Of a DNA stretch of 44,357 nucleotides, positions 10,994-20,521 are shown one piece after another. The position numbers were made by a program, and so were the translations under genes. Below the pieces are notes generated by a model. It was not told the origin of the DNA and did no database searches. It saw only the letters and a program-made list of their open reading frames with translations. How positions within the stretch are numbered: the stretch's first letter is position 1; each line of letters opens with the position of its first letter. This DNA is from Gamarada debralockiae. Lineage: Eukaryota; Ascomycota; Leotiomycetes; Helotiales; Hyphodiscaceae. Location: assembly GCA_002803225.1 (NCBI GenBank), contig NXFV01000883.1:1-44357 (forward strand). Direction: 5' to 3'.

Positions 10994-11558
10994 TAGAACT
11001 GCTGCTGTAGCTTATGGATTTTCTTTCTCATGTTTCGATATGTCGAAAAGCTGGCACATGCCAAACTTGTTATTTCTTTAGCCATAGGTGGCGTGGGATC
11101 TGTTGGTTGGAATTGCCTAATCAGATATAGCCTGTATTTACCCCTCTTTTGTGATATAAGAGAGCTCTGCCCCTCATTGTATTTCAGATCCTTAGATATC
11201 AGCTAGGTCTAGAAATGCCACTATATTTCGCCCCCATAATACAGCTCAACTGACAGGATCGTTTTCTCATATCATGGCTATATGTTATATGGAACAACTT
11301 GTCCCTAGAATTCGACATCTATATACACTTGTATTATCAGTTGAAACTTATTGCTATTATGTGTACTTGACAAGTTCTAAAACCATTGCTAGTAGCTGAC
11401 AGCAATGACTGGCAAGAGACATTAGATTAGGGTCGCCAGCTGCTGAGGGAAGCCATCATTTGAGAGTAGCACAACTCTGATCATTCGTCGCTGTTGTATT
11501 CACCTGCTCCAATGTCGTCGAAAGCCAATTGCCCCATACTAGCTCACTTAATTGGTGA
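10994..11558. other. Convergent intergenic region
   Basis: The 3' ends of the coiled-coil gene (plus) and app1 (minus) face each other across this stretch. It is moderately AT-rich with no open frame worth reporting, and presumably holds both 3' UTRs. Confidence 0.5.
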
Positions 11559-12939
11559 CTAAGAGTCACGAGCCACCACATTCTTGATAATATCATAACA
11601 CTCCTCGGGGCTTTCAAACACATGCCATACGTCCTTAGCTACACCCTTGAACGCCTTCTCAAATCGCTGTGGCTCATTCTTCTCCTCAATACCAATAGCT
11701 GCAATATCTGTCACTTTGCGAATGAGAATAAGGTAGACCCAACCAGGGAATTTGTTGTATCTGCCAAGTCTCGGTGAGCACTTCCTCGAAAAACGGGCGG
11801 GCAATAGTGGGGCGCATACATCTCGCTATAAGCCTCAGGATCCGATTGTGTGGAGTCGCCAATACAAATTATCTTCCGCTTCGGTAACCATGAATTAATC
11901 TTGATCATACGGTTAACCTTGTATTCTTGTGTGCCGAGTGTAAGATTCGAGAGAAGACCGGAGAGGTTGCGCCATGAGGCATCGCGTAGGATCAAAGTTC
12001 CTTGTGGATAGAACTGTTGGCGAAATATACGTAGGAAAGCATAGAGATTGTATGGGGAGGCGGAGAGATAGAAGAATGGTGCGGTTTGTGTGATTAGGCC
12101 TTGGATGAAGGTGTAGAGTTCAGGCATGCCTTCTACTGGCGTAGCATCGGACACGAAAGTGGAGCGTAGTATACCGATTGGGTCGCTGGTTTGAGTAATT
12201 TTTATCGTATCGTCGATATCTGCTGCACGTTAGTATGTCTTCAATTTCGAATGGGCGGAGTGGTGTTACCAGATATCACTCCCCATCCCTCTGGCTCAGC
12301 AAACGCTGTCTCCATCTGCAATACGCCATTTGTCCGGCTGGGTACATTCGCAAAGCTGGTCACCACATCTCCATTCTTGTACGACGATGGGACCTTCTTA
12401 ATATCGCTGCTGATAGCATTTCTTCCTCCAGGTCCTAGTCTCAACGACTCGACCCTGCCAAAGTCCACATTCACAATCCGGCCAGGCAGAATACTCTGCA
12501 TAAATGGCATCAACCTGTCCCGAATCCGCTCTCCTTGCTCGGACCCCCTACCTATGCCCACCTTCTCCGCAATATCTGCAACCACTGTGGAGACCTTGAG
12601 TCCCGTATCTTTATCAAAAACAGCGGCCACAAACTCTGCCTGCCAATCTCCCGTCTTCGCATTCCTGAAGGCCGTATTATCCAGCAGCCATACCGTATCG
12701 TTATCTGTTATTTCCTTTGCGAAAGGGTTGTACCGTCCTAGATGCGAGAGGAGATTTTGCGACAAGGAGGGGAGATCGTCGGACGCGGGGCCTGCTCGTA
12801 GGTTTGGGAGTTGTGACTCGGTGGCTTCGAAACCTTGCTTGCTGCGCGTGCGAGTCTCCATCTCTGACATATTGTAATCGTGTGCCATTTCCTCGACTGA
12901 CTCGATCAAGTTATCGGCTTTGTGAAGGAAGTTCGACAT
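11559..12939 (-). CDS. app1: Phosphatidate phosphatase APP1 (DUF2183 catalytic domain)
   Basis: APP1-type enzymes are Mg2+-dependent phosphatases that dephosphorylate phosphatidate and diacylglycerol pyrophosphate; in yeast App1 acts at cortical actin patches in endocytosis. Three exons (12939-12270, 12222-11820, 11760-11559) give 424 residues. Intron 1 (47 nt) has a TACTAAC branch site and joins the frame just before the catalytic DxDxT motif (D225-I-D-D-T229). Intron 2 (59 nt) joins YSE to IYNKFPGW, followed by LILIRKVTD, a typical APP1 C-terminal motif. The N-terminal half carries the linker region usual for the family. Both splice joins are in phase and every key residue is present, so the gene looks functional. 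It lacks the long Pro-rich SH3-ligand tail of yeast App1. A Tc1/mariner copy lies about 340 bp upstream of its start. Confidence 0.92.
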
Positions 12940-13275
12940 GGTTCGTTATTGTTGGGTTGGGGGAGGACTTTGCGCTTGGACTTGGTCTAGTAAACACAGC
13001 AGCCGCGACGTCGAGGTTGACACTTCGTAGACTGTAGGTTTGCGCCGATGTGAATCATTCGATTTCTGCAATGACTGTGAATGTGAGCTCAAGGTTAGTG
13101 AGTGTATAAGTAAAGAAAATGCTCTCAGCCCCGTGGCCTCGGGAGGTCAGAAACCTGTTGGCGGCTGCCAACTTTGCGATTAAGCTGTCAGCAGTCCCCT
13201 GGCTGAGCCGACATCAGGCGCTTATTGGCACGTTGATCGCTCGCATAATAGTGATGCATCCAATAACCACTACTA
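12940..13275. other. app1 upstream region
   Basis: This stretch separates the app1 start codon from the left inverted repeat of the Tc1/mariner element and should include the app1 core promoter. I see no gene in it. The dinucleotide TA at 13274-13275 is the left target-site copy. Confidence 0.5.
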
Positions 13276-13301
13276 CAGTAACCGAGCCGAAGTTTGAGCC
13301 G
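13276..13301 (+). repeat. Left terminal inverted repeat of Tc1/mariner element
   Basis: It begins CAGTAACCGAGCC and continues through GAAGTTTGAGCCG, preceded by TA. It pairs with 14616-14641 on the opposite strand with three mismatches in one short block. Confidence 0.9.
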
Positions 13302-13365
13302 AAACGTGCATAAAGCGCGTTTTTTCGCGAACCGCGTTTCCTTCCTTCTACTACAACACCACATT

Positions 13366-14463
13366 ATGCCACCACAACGAACCCCTTTGTGCGATACTGA
13401 TGGCAATCGACGATATAGAGGTACTGAACTATCTCCCTACCAAAGGGGACAGATTGTGGGCGCACGCAAAGCCGGCAATTCTCCCAAAGAGATCGAGGAC
13501 AAATTAGGCCATTCGCGGGGGGCTGTACGCAGGACTTTGGAGTCCATTCATATACGCGATGAAGGCTATACTTTGCCACGCAGTGGTACTCCCTTAAAGT
13601 ACACAAGCCGAGCTCGTCGGCGCATGCTTCAATGCCTACGCTTTCACCCGAAAATGACTTACAAGCAACGTCGAGAGGCCACAGGCCTCAAAATGTCCGA
13701 TTCCTACATACGCGACCTTGCGATAGCTAAAGGCCTCAAACATTGGCGTGCAAAGAAGCGCCCAGAGCTTACGCTAGTAGTAGCTGCTGAAAGGCTACTC
13801 TAGTGTCGTTATAGGGCCTATTGGAAGACAAAGAAGTAGCGGGAATACATGTGGAGTGATGAGTGTTTTGTGGAGCGGGGTAAAGAGGGGGAGGTCGTCT
13901 GGGCTTGGGGACATTCAAGCGACAAATGGAAACCTACACATGTCGAAACATACAAGAAGGGAAAGGGTATGCGAGTGATGGTTTCTGCAGCCTTTTGGGG
14001 TAATGGGCAGCGCTCTGATCTGTTGATTTTAGAGCGTGACTTCGAGTCAAAGAAGCATGGGTACTCTGCCAACTCTTATCTTACTCTTCTTGAGGACCTC
14101 GTCGTACCCAACTATACCAAGGGCCTTATATTCATATAAGATAACGCCCCGATCCATACAGCCAAAAAAGTCAAGGAATGGTTTGAGGAACGAGGCATAC
14201 GAGTCACAGATTGGCCTCCTTATTCGCCTGACCTTAACCCGATCGAGCATGCCTAGAAACGACTCAAAGATACAGCATCACGAATGTTCCCTGAGCTCTA
14301 GCAGTCAAATGGGAAGTCCGAAGAGGACCGAACTGCAATGGAAGATGCTTTGAAGGAAGCTTGGGCAACGATACCCGTTAGTTTTTTTGAGGAGTTGGTA
14401 GAGAGTATGGAAAGGAGGGTTTAGGCGTGCATTGACGCGGATGGCTGGCATATAAAGTATTGA
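13366..14463 (+). pseudogene. Tc1/mariner transposase with six in-frame stops
   Basis: From the ATG at 13366 to the TGA at 14461 the frame is continuous (365 codons) apart from stops at 13801, 13837, 14137, 14254, 14299 and 14422. The N-terminus is a helix-turn-helix region (SPYQRGQIVGARKAG, then SPKEIEDKLGHSRGAVRRTL). The DDE domain shows MWSDECF for the first Asp, DNAPIHTAKK for the second, and DLNPIEHA for the Glu, with 34 residues between the last two acids. The stop after IEHA replaces the usual Trp (TGG to TAG). There is no frameshift, so decay has been by point mutation only, consistent with RIP rather than slow drift. Confidence 0.92.
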
Positions 14464-14615
14464 ACAGACGGATTAGGAATCCAAGGAGTACGTTTTGAAG
14501 CGACAGTATTTGCGATTAATTTGCTTCAAACGAAATTAAATTATAATTGTTTTTGGTTTTGTAATTAAATAAAGAGTGTTGTTGATTTATTTTTGATTTT
14601 CATGATTTTCGGCTG

Positions 14616-14641
14616 CGGCTCAAACTTCGGCTCTAGTACTG
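14616..14641 (-). repeat. Right terminal inverted repeat of Tc1/mariner element
   Basis: Read on the minus strand it begins CAGTACTAGAGCC and continues GAAGTTTGAGCCG, and it is followed on the plus strand by TA at 14642-14643. It mirrors the left repeat at 13276-13301. Confidence 0.9.
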
Positions 14642-14643
14642 TA

Positions 14644-16488
14644 AGCCCTTATTGGAGTCCCTAGGGATCGTAGAGATGTGCAGCCGAACATCCAGAAGAG
14701 GAAGGCCGCCTTGAGGGCGTCTGGCGGACGATAACTACGCAACCGAATTTACTTAGTCGGCCTTAATTTTTAAAAATCGCTAGATTAAATTTTTTTATAT
14801 TTAATTAAATTCTTTTTGCATATAATACAATACTTCGCCTTTATAAAACTTAAATTATGTAAGAAAGGAAATAAGTAACTAGTACTTTATTAAGAAGTAT
14901 TTATATCTATATTGGTGATGATTCGTATCACGTGATTGGCACGTGATAGACATTTATTAAGACGCGCACAGGAACACGCTGGTGCGCAGCTGGTGTGTGC
15001 ATAGGAGTCTCATATGAGAGCCTCTTCTTAGGTCCTACTTATCTGTGCTCTGCTTTCTCTCTCTATACACATATATATGTGTAATATTAAGGGTATTCCA
15101 TCATATCTCATGACTCATGGCTCATTGTCTTTTCTTCTCATATTCGGTAAAGATAACCACCTAGTTAGCAATCACAAACCCACCTGCTTCTCCTTACCTC
15201 CCTAATCTCTCTACCATACCCCTTAGACGTCGCTGGCAACGCTTACATCCTGATGCGGCAGTCGCGTCCCACTACTTCCTGGTCAGAATGCTCGCCAATT
15301 TTGGCAGAGAGCATTATAGTGAGCCGGAAATACGCGCAGATAATTATAGATTTCGGCAGGTAAGGGCGCAAGGGACGGTGCTACTTGGCCTAGCAACCGC
15401 GTCCCGACTCGGTCGTGGATCTTCACTGGGTTAGGGGAGTCTTTTGCTGCAGTAGTGTACACGTAATTGAGCATCGGTGTCCCCGAGGTGAGTTGGACTA
15501 GAGCAGGATCGTTCTGTACGAGGCAGGCTCGGACAAGAGCGGGGAGAGGAGGGCGTACTCACAAGTAGTAGCAAACCGGAGGGCAGCTCTGGCTGTCTGA
15601 GGGATATTCTAGGCGCGGCACAGCCAATAGCGTTAGAGTATGCATCACAAGGTCGTAACAATCTCGAGGATCGGGTAGCCTGCGGCAGGCACGCTAGAGA
15701 GGATTAGAGAGAAGGAAGGGAGTCGTCGAGGTGGGAAACAGTGCTGATTTATACATGAGAGGTCGGGCCTTAGCGTGGGCTCGTAGAGGAAGCAAGCGCG
15801 CTAGGGCCAGCCAGGCCGGGCTACCCCACTTAGGACACGACTGGACGAGGCTGACAGCAAAAGACCACCAAGTGAAGTACCTCTACGCTTGGAAGTTCGC
15901 TCTTTCTGTCTCAACGAAATATCTTTGGGAAGGCAATTCGAGTTCGCTTCCTCATAAAATTGTGTTCAAACTTGTTCACAGGACAACAGTCTTAACTTCT
16001 TAAAATGATTTTAGAGTTTGGACTTCAAGAAGACAATTATAGTGAAAAAGACCAGCTAAAAGACCTCAAGTTAATTCAAACTTCTCTAGTTTTCCATGAG
16101 AGGGACAGAAGAAGAGCAGATCGCTGTCACTTATCTATTATATCTTCACCCTTGGAGGTCTCACGCTAAGTGCTATCCATTTCTAAGGTCATTAGATACT
16201 CTTGCGAAGGGAGCAAAGAGCAATGAAGTCTCAATTCGTGTTTTAAACATTTCATTTTCTCTGATGGTTCATCTCCCCAACTAAATTACTAAAGGCCGTT
16301 GTTTTGGTCTATGATAGGCTTTTACCAGTTGACCAACAATGCGTTACGGCATGATTATGTCCGTAGCCTGGGCCGTTGAAGCGAGCAAGTTGCAAACCCC
16401 AAAGAGGTGCTGCCTCTTCCACCCATCCTGTACGTTCTTGCTTGTTCAATCTAAACTTCTATCTTCTTACACTTATAACTACATTTTC
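14644..16488. other. Degraded repeat region, no gene
   Basis: AT-rich sequence (14750-14930) gives way to a segment with two CACGTG boxes (TCACGTGATT then GGCACGTGAT, 14928-14947) and an 18-bp perfect palindrome at 15066-15083. A similar paired-CACGTG arrangement recurs near 38839-38857, suggesting related repeats such as LTR relics. Open frames at 15283-15661 (minus) and 15731-16003 (plus) have no recognisable domain. I find no intact transposon ends. Confidence 0.4.
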
Positions 16489-17554
16489 ATGATAGAAGCA
16501 ATGACTCTGACCAACTGGCCCCATGAACTCATTCTTCAAATTCTCGAAGACGAGGCGGTCGGCTTCCAGCCACGATGCAGCCTGGCCCGTGTAAGTCGCC
16601 GCATGCGAGAACTACTTCTCCCAATACTGTATCGTTCAACCGAGTTCAATATCTCCAAATTGAAAGCGAGAAATTTAGGGGAAAGTCGCTTACTCTTGCT
16701 CCAAAAGTCTTTCAGAAAACACAACATCGACATTCGGTCTACAGCCAAAGACCTTTCTATCGGCCCGTATTGTAAGCCGAATTGGAATCTTGAAAGCCTG
16801 TCCCGGTAGCTCGCAAGCCTGGAGAAATTGACCTACGATTTGGGAGCGATATGCCTCCCTTACCCTTTTGATGTCCCAACTTTGTCTTAATTACTGGCGT
16901 GCAGATTGGTATACTCGTTTGTCTGCATCTCGCCGGCTCCAATTGACCACTACTCGTCTGAACAGCATCGGTTTCCGCCTGTTCTCAAAGTTGAAGGCCC
17001 TCAAAATCGCCAGTACGCTATTGTTTCCCATCATATTTGAGTTTGAGGTAGACCGAACGCCGTATAGGAATAATCTCTACAAGCGCTTACCCAAATCATT
17101 ATAACTTCTAGACATATGATCTGTTCTAAGATCTGTTTCGTGATTTTAACGAAATTAACAGGTTCTTTTACAACCCGGAACACTCTTCGTGCGTTCAGGC
17201 TACACCGTTGATTACACTACCAACTAATCCAAGCAAGTTGATAGAGTGCGACATGCCACGAAACGTCAGAGAGGCTTTTGAGGGGAAGAAATGTGCCTAG
17301 ATGTACTAGTCCGGACAGATTACATTCTGAGATACTATACGGGTCCAAAATTTAGGTTCAACCCGAGTCCGAAGAGAGAAACGCATGGAATTTTTTCATT
17401 CAATATTGGGGATAATGAAGAACCGAGCCAGCCCAGACAGCCCAGTGCTTCTCGAGATCGGAATAGTGGAGTGAGTTGGAAGACTCTGCGAGAACAAGCA
17501 GCTGCGCTGTGCTGCTTCTTCTGGTCTTTCAGGGACAACAACAATTCCACTTAG
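16489..17554 (+). pseudogene. F-box / leucine-rich-repeat-like protein, broken
   Basis: F-box proteins are the substrate adaptors of SCF ubiquitin ligases. From the ATG at 16489 (MIEAMTLTNWPHEL) the frame reads an F-box of about 45 residues (LILQILEDEAV, CSLARVSRRMRELLLPILYR), then stops at 16807 within a conserved-looking segment (SLEKLTYDLG continues after the stop). The rest lies in other frames: SASRRLQLTTT and KALKIASTLLFPIIFE at 16920-17100, with LYKRLPKSL just before a stop, and a last open piece 17291-17554. Family resemblance is from memory of fungal F-box proteins. The N-terminal call is good; the downstream extent is uncertain. No splice sites repair the frame changes. Confidence 0.65.
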
Positions 17555-17967
17555 TGTTGGTAAAAGGGAAGCTTTTACAAAGGCCTTCCCCGCTAAAGAA
17601 ACAGGAAGGGTGACTAGACATCTTTAATCCCTGAGGACATAAGTTCGAATTTTTATTCTACTCTTTACACCTCACCACTCCGTCTATTTGTAAATGGGAC
17701 GGATTTCTGGTTTTGCACCAAGGCGCCTATTGAAAAACATCGCATACCCTGCCTCTATTCTATAACGCCGGCTTCCTAGAGCAAACTCTGGAGATCTAGA
17801 TCGTACTACAAAAGTCCCAAAAGATCTTTCCCACGATTATGCTGACTGCCCACAGCAATCGTGGCACAGCTTCGTTGCCATGGGAGAAAACTCCTTCCGA
17901 CTTCTGTGACGCTTGACTTGTGCTCTTAGTGTAATTTGCCTGTATCCAAATCTGGGGGGTTGATATA
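17555..17967. other. Intergenic, nothing recognised
   Basis: No open frame of interest. The stretch lies between the 3' end of the F-box relic and the stop codon of the minus-strand amylase and likely includes the amylase 3' UTR. Confidence 0.5.
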
Positions 17968-19540
17968 TCAGCTATCGGTAATATTGTGGAGCCATGTAGA
18001 GCTTACTCTGGCTTCGCCTCCTGGAGCTGTGCTATTGAAGGATCCGCCAACTCCCACTGTAATATGGGCTGCGCTCAACAGATCTGTGATGACAGCACCC
18101 TCAGGGAACTGTGACTTTGGGATACCCATTGCCTGACTTGTTCCATTCGCCCCTACATTGGAAACAACTACTACTAGTGGGCCTCTTTCGAAGGCCATGT
18201 ATTGTGGCGATGTTCCTAGTACCTTGGCTGTCGACGAAAAGTACGCACTCTTTCCCGTTAAACTGGAGGCTAACGTTCGGATGTTGTGGAGGGTGGAAAT
18301 ATACTTGTACAAATAAGCCGAAGTGTTATAGCCACTCGTCCAGAATGGCTCTCGGTTATACGGGTCTCCGGATCCATTGAAGCGCTGTTCAAATCCATAA
18401 TACACAACAGGGATTCCAGAATTAAACATGAGGAACGTGACGCCGTTTGCATCTCGAACAATATCATCTCCGTCCCTGCTCGCGAAGCGTTGTTGATCGT
18501 GATTATCCAGGAAGTTTGTCCACACATTAGCGTCTAGAAACATGGCTTGTTCAGAAGCCATCTCGGCTGCTAGATAGTCGAAGGTGGTGCGGCCCATGAA
18601 AGTGTCGCCGAGGACATACCAGAGAGGATAGTTGATAACTGAATCGAGAGGTCCTTGGTATTGCGATGCATAGACTGAACTTTGGTTGAGTGCTTCACCT
18701 GTTACAAACACTCCAACTGCGTCTTGGAACTGGGTGAGATATTGCTTTGGCAGGTGGCGAGCAGTGTCCAACCGGATGCCATCGATATCGTATTCTCGTA
18801 CGAGAGACACCACGCTGTTGATCATCGCATCCATAACAGTGGAGTTTTCGGATTTAAGGTCGGCAAGGACAGGTGGGGCGTTGGCAGCCAGCCAACAATC
18901 TTCAATAGAACTCTGGTTGGCGAAGTCGATGGCGCATGGCTGGTGGTAAGCAGCTTCTGAATTGAAGGGTGGTGGAAAGAGGTCGTAGCCAATCGTGTCG
19001 TTGGTCTGATTTGCAGTCAAGTGATTGATAACGACGTCGAGCATGAGGGACATGTTCCTTTGATGGAGAGTGGCCGAAAGGCTTTTGAGGTCATCGGAAG
19101 TGCCGAAGTGTTCATTCAGAATGAAGGGATTATCACCCCAATCTGAAAATCATTAGTGACACAAGTTGAGATTGTCAATGGAAAACGTACAGCCATGGAA
19201 GGCATAGCCATCTGGAGTTTCTCCCTCAACTTGATGAATACTATAGTAGATAAGCATCAGAATTTGGCTCCAGTTCAATTACTCACACTGGCGAGATCCA
19301 GATAGCCTCGAAGCCCATCCCTTGGATGTAATCTAGATTATTTTCAATTCCCTTCCAAGCACCGCCACAGTAACCACGAATCCAACACTCGGGAGAAGAC
19401 TGGTTGGTGGTGGCGAATCGATCTGTCAACACTTGATAGATAGAGAGTTCACCCCATTCAGTCGCGTTTTTTGCTGCTGCATGGCGGGGGTTGGAGGCGA
19501 GCAAGAAGCTCAGAGCAACGAGAAACATGTCGAACTTCAT
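17968..19540 (-). CDS. Secreted alpha-amylase (glycoside hydrolase family 13)
   Basis: An endo-acting enzyme that hydrolyses alpha-1,4 bonds in starch and related glucans outside the cell. Exons 19540-19287, 19240-19191 and 19142-17968 (introns of 46 and 48 nt) give 492 residues, close to the usual fungal length of about 500. The N-terminus is a signal peptide (MKFDMFLVALSFLLA, with AAA before the likely cut). CWIRGYCGGAWKGI and DYIQGMGFEAIWISPV are typical of fungal GH13. The four conserved regions are visible: DVVINH (137-142), DGIRLDTARH with nucleophile D227, VTGE with acid/base E251, and FLDNHD with D317. Many N-x-S/T sequons suit a secreted glycoprotein. There is no starch-binding domain at the C-terminus. 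All catalytic residues and joins are intact. Confidence 0.95.
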
Positions 19541-19590
19541 GACAAAAACGAGGCGGATTGACGTTGTAAGAAATTACACTCGTGAGATTG

Positions 19591-19598
19591 TCATATAA
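19591..19598 (-). promoter_or_regulatory. Possible TATA box of the alpha-amylase gene
   Basis: The minus strand reads TTATATGA here, about 53 bases upstream of the amylase ATG, a plausible distance for a fungal TATA element. I did not find a convincing binding site for an AmyR-type regulator. Confidence 0.35.
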
Positions 19599-20521
19599 CC
19601 CTTCCATTGTGGCGTGCAAGTGCCGGAGAGGCACTCGTGGCAATTAACAAGGACTACTGCAAGGCTCCGTAGATATCGGGCCTTCCCCTTATCGTTGAGG
19701 TCAGTATCGAATGGCTGCTGGGCAGTGGAGCCTCTCTGCAGCCTTCGAGTTTTATGCATAATCTGAAACAGGAACCCATTCGCTCGCAAAATTGTTCGGC
19801 CAATCAAGCTTTGGGCACGTTCATAATGCTGCTTGATGGAAGAGCGGGCCGCTCAAAATTTTGTGGACTTGACGTATATTTGTAAACGTTGGGGCTTTCG
19901 GAGAATATTACATGTGGTGGTGAGGATTCCGGCAGATCATACCCGGAAGGGGTTTAACAGGAGTGGAGATTGAACAGCAAGCTTGAAAAAATTACAGCCT
20001 ATGAAAGCCTTGTAACAGGCTTCGTGCAGCCCCAACGTCGCCAATTTAAATGGAATAGCACTTGCTGGAAAATCCAACGTCAAAAGGCTCAGTGAGATGG
20101 AAATCAGACAACCAGCTGTGTCTGGGAAACAGGGGGATTGATCCTTACTTGAAAACTGTAGTCCAGCAAGACGCTCTTCTAGTAAACATGGCTACCCACG
20201 TCAATTTCCATCACTGTGTGGTAAGCCAGCAAACGGAGAGAAGTAAGTCTCTCTTTTATCTGTTTGGAGACAGAGTCTTGCCCGCTGTACCGCGACTTTT
20301 CAGCCTTGTGGGCCATACGAGCGATTGAGTGGACTCGCTTTAAATCCTGCCTCAGGCGACAAGAAGTCATCTCCCACAGCTCAGCTCAAAGGTTGCAGGC
20401 CTTGTTCAACCAAAAGTGATTTCAACCACGACTCTGTCTGCGTTCCAGCTCTCAGCAACTGAAGCAGCGTAGCTCCGAGAAGCTCGTCTTAGAGTTCTAT
20501 CACTTTACCTTAGCCACCAAG
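19599..20521. other. Amylase promoter side and leader of the NLR relic
   Basis: This interval lies between two divergently read genes: the amylase (minus) and the NLR pseudogene (plus). Small open frames at 19574-19807 (minus) and 20062-20328 (plus) show no domain. The last 100 bases read like a 5' UTR before the ATG at 20522. Confidence 0.45.

Larger units (their letters stand above)
13276..14641 (+). mobile_element. Tc1/mariner DNA transposon (DD34E), inactivated
   Basis: A complete 1366-bp element is bounded by 26-bp terminal inverted repeats differing at three positions and flanked on both sides by the dinucleotide TA, the target duplication of this superfamily. One transposase frame fills most of it. 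The length, structure and catalytic triad spacing place it in the IS630-Tc1-mariner group. All six in-frame stop codons can be explained by C-to-T or G-to-A changes, as expected from RIP. Without a complete transposase it could only move if supplied in trans. Confidence 0.93.

Noticed and set aside
15283..15661. Minus-strand frames that might be retroelement coding remnants
   Set aside because: No reverse transcriptase, integrase or gag motif can be read.
17570..17670. tRNA-like stretch with TTCGAA
   Set aside because: Stems do not pair into a cloverleaf and the putative anticodon would read a stop codon.
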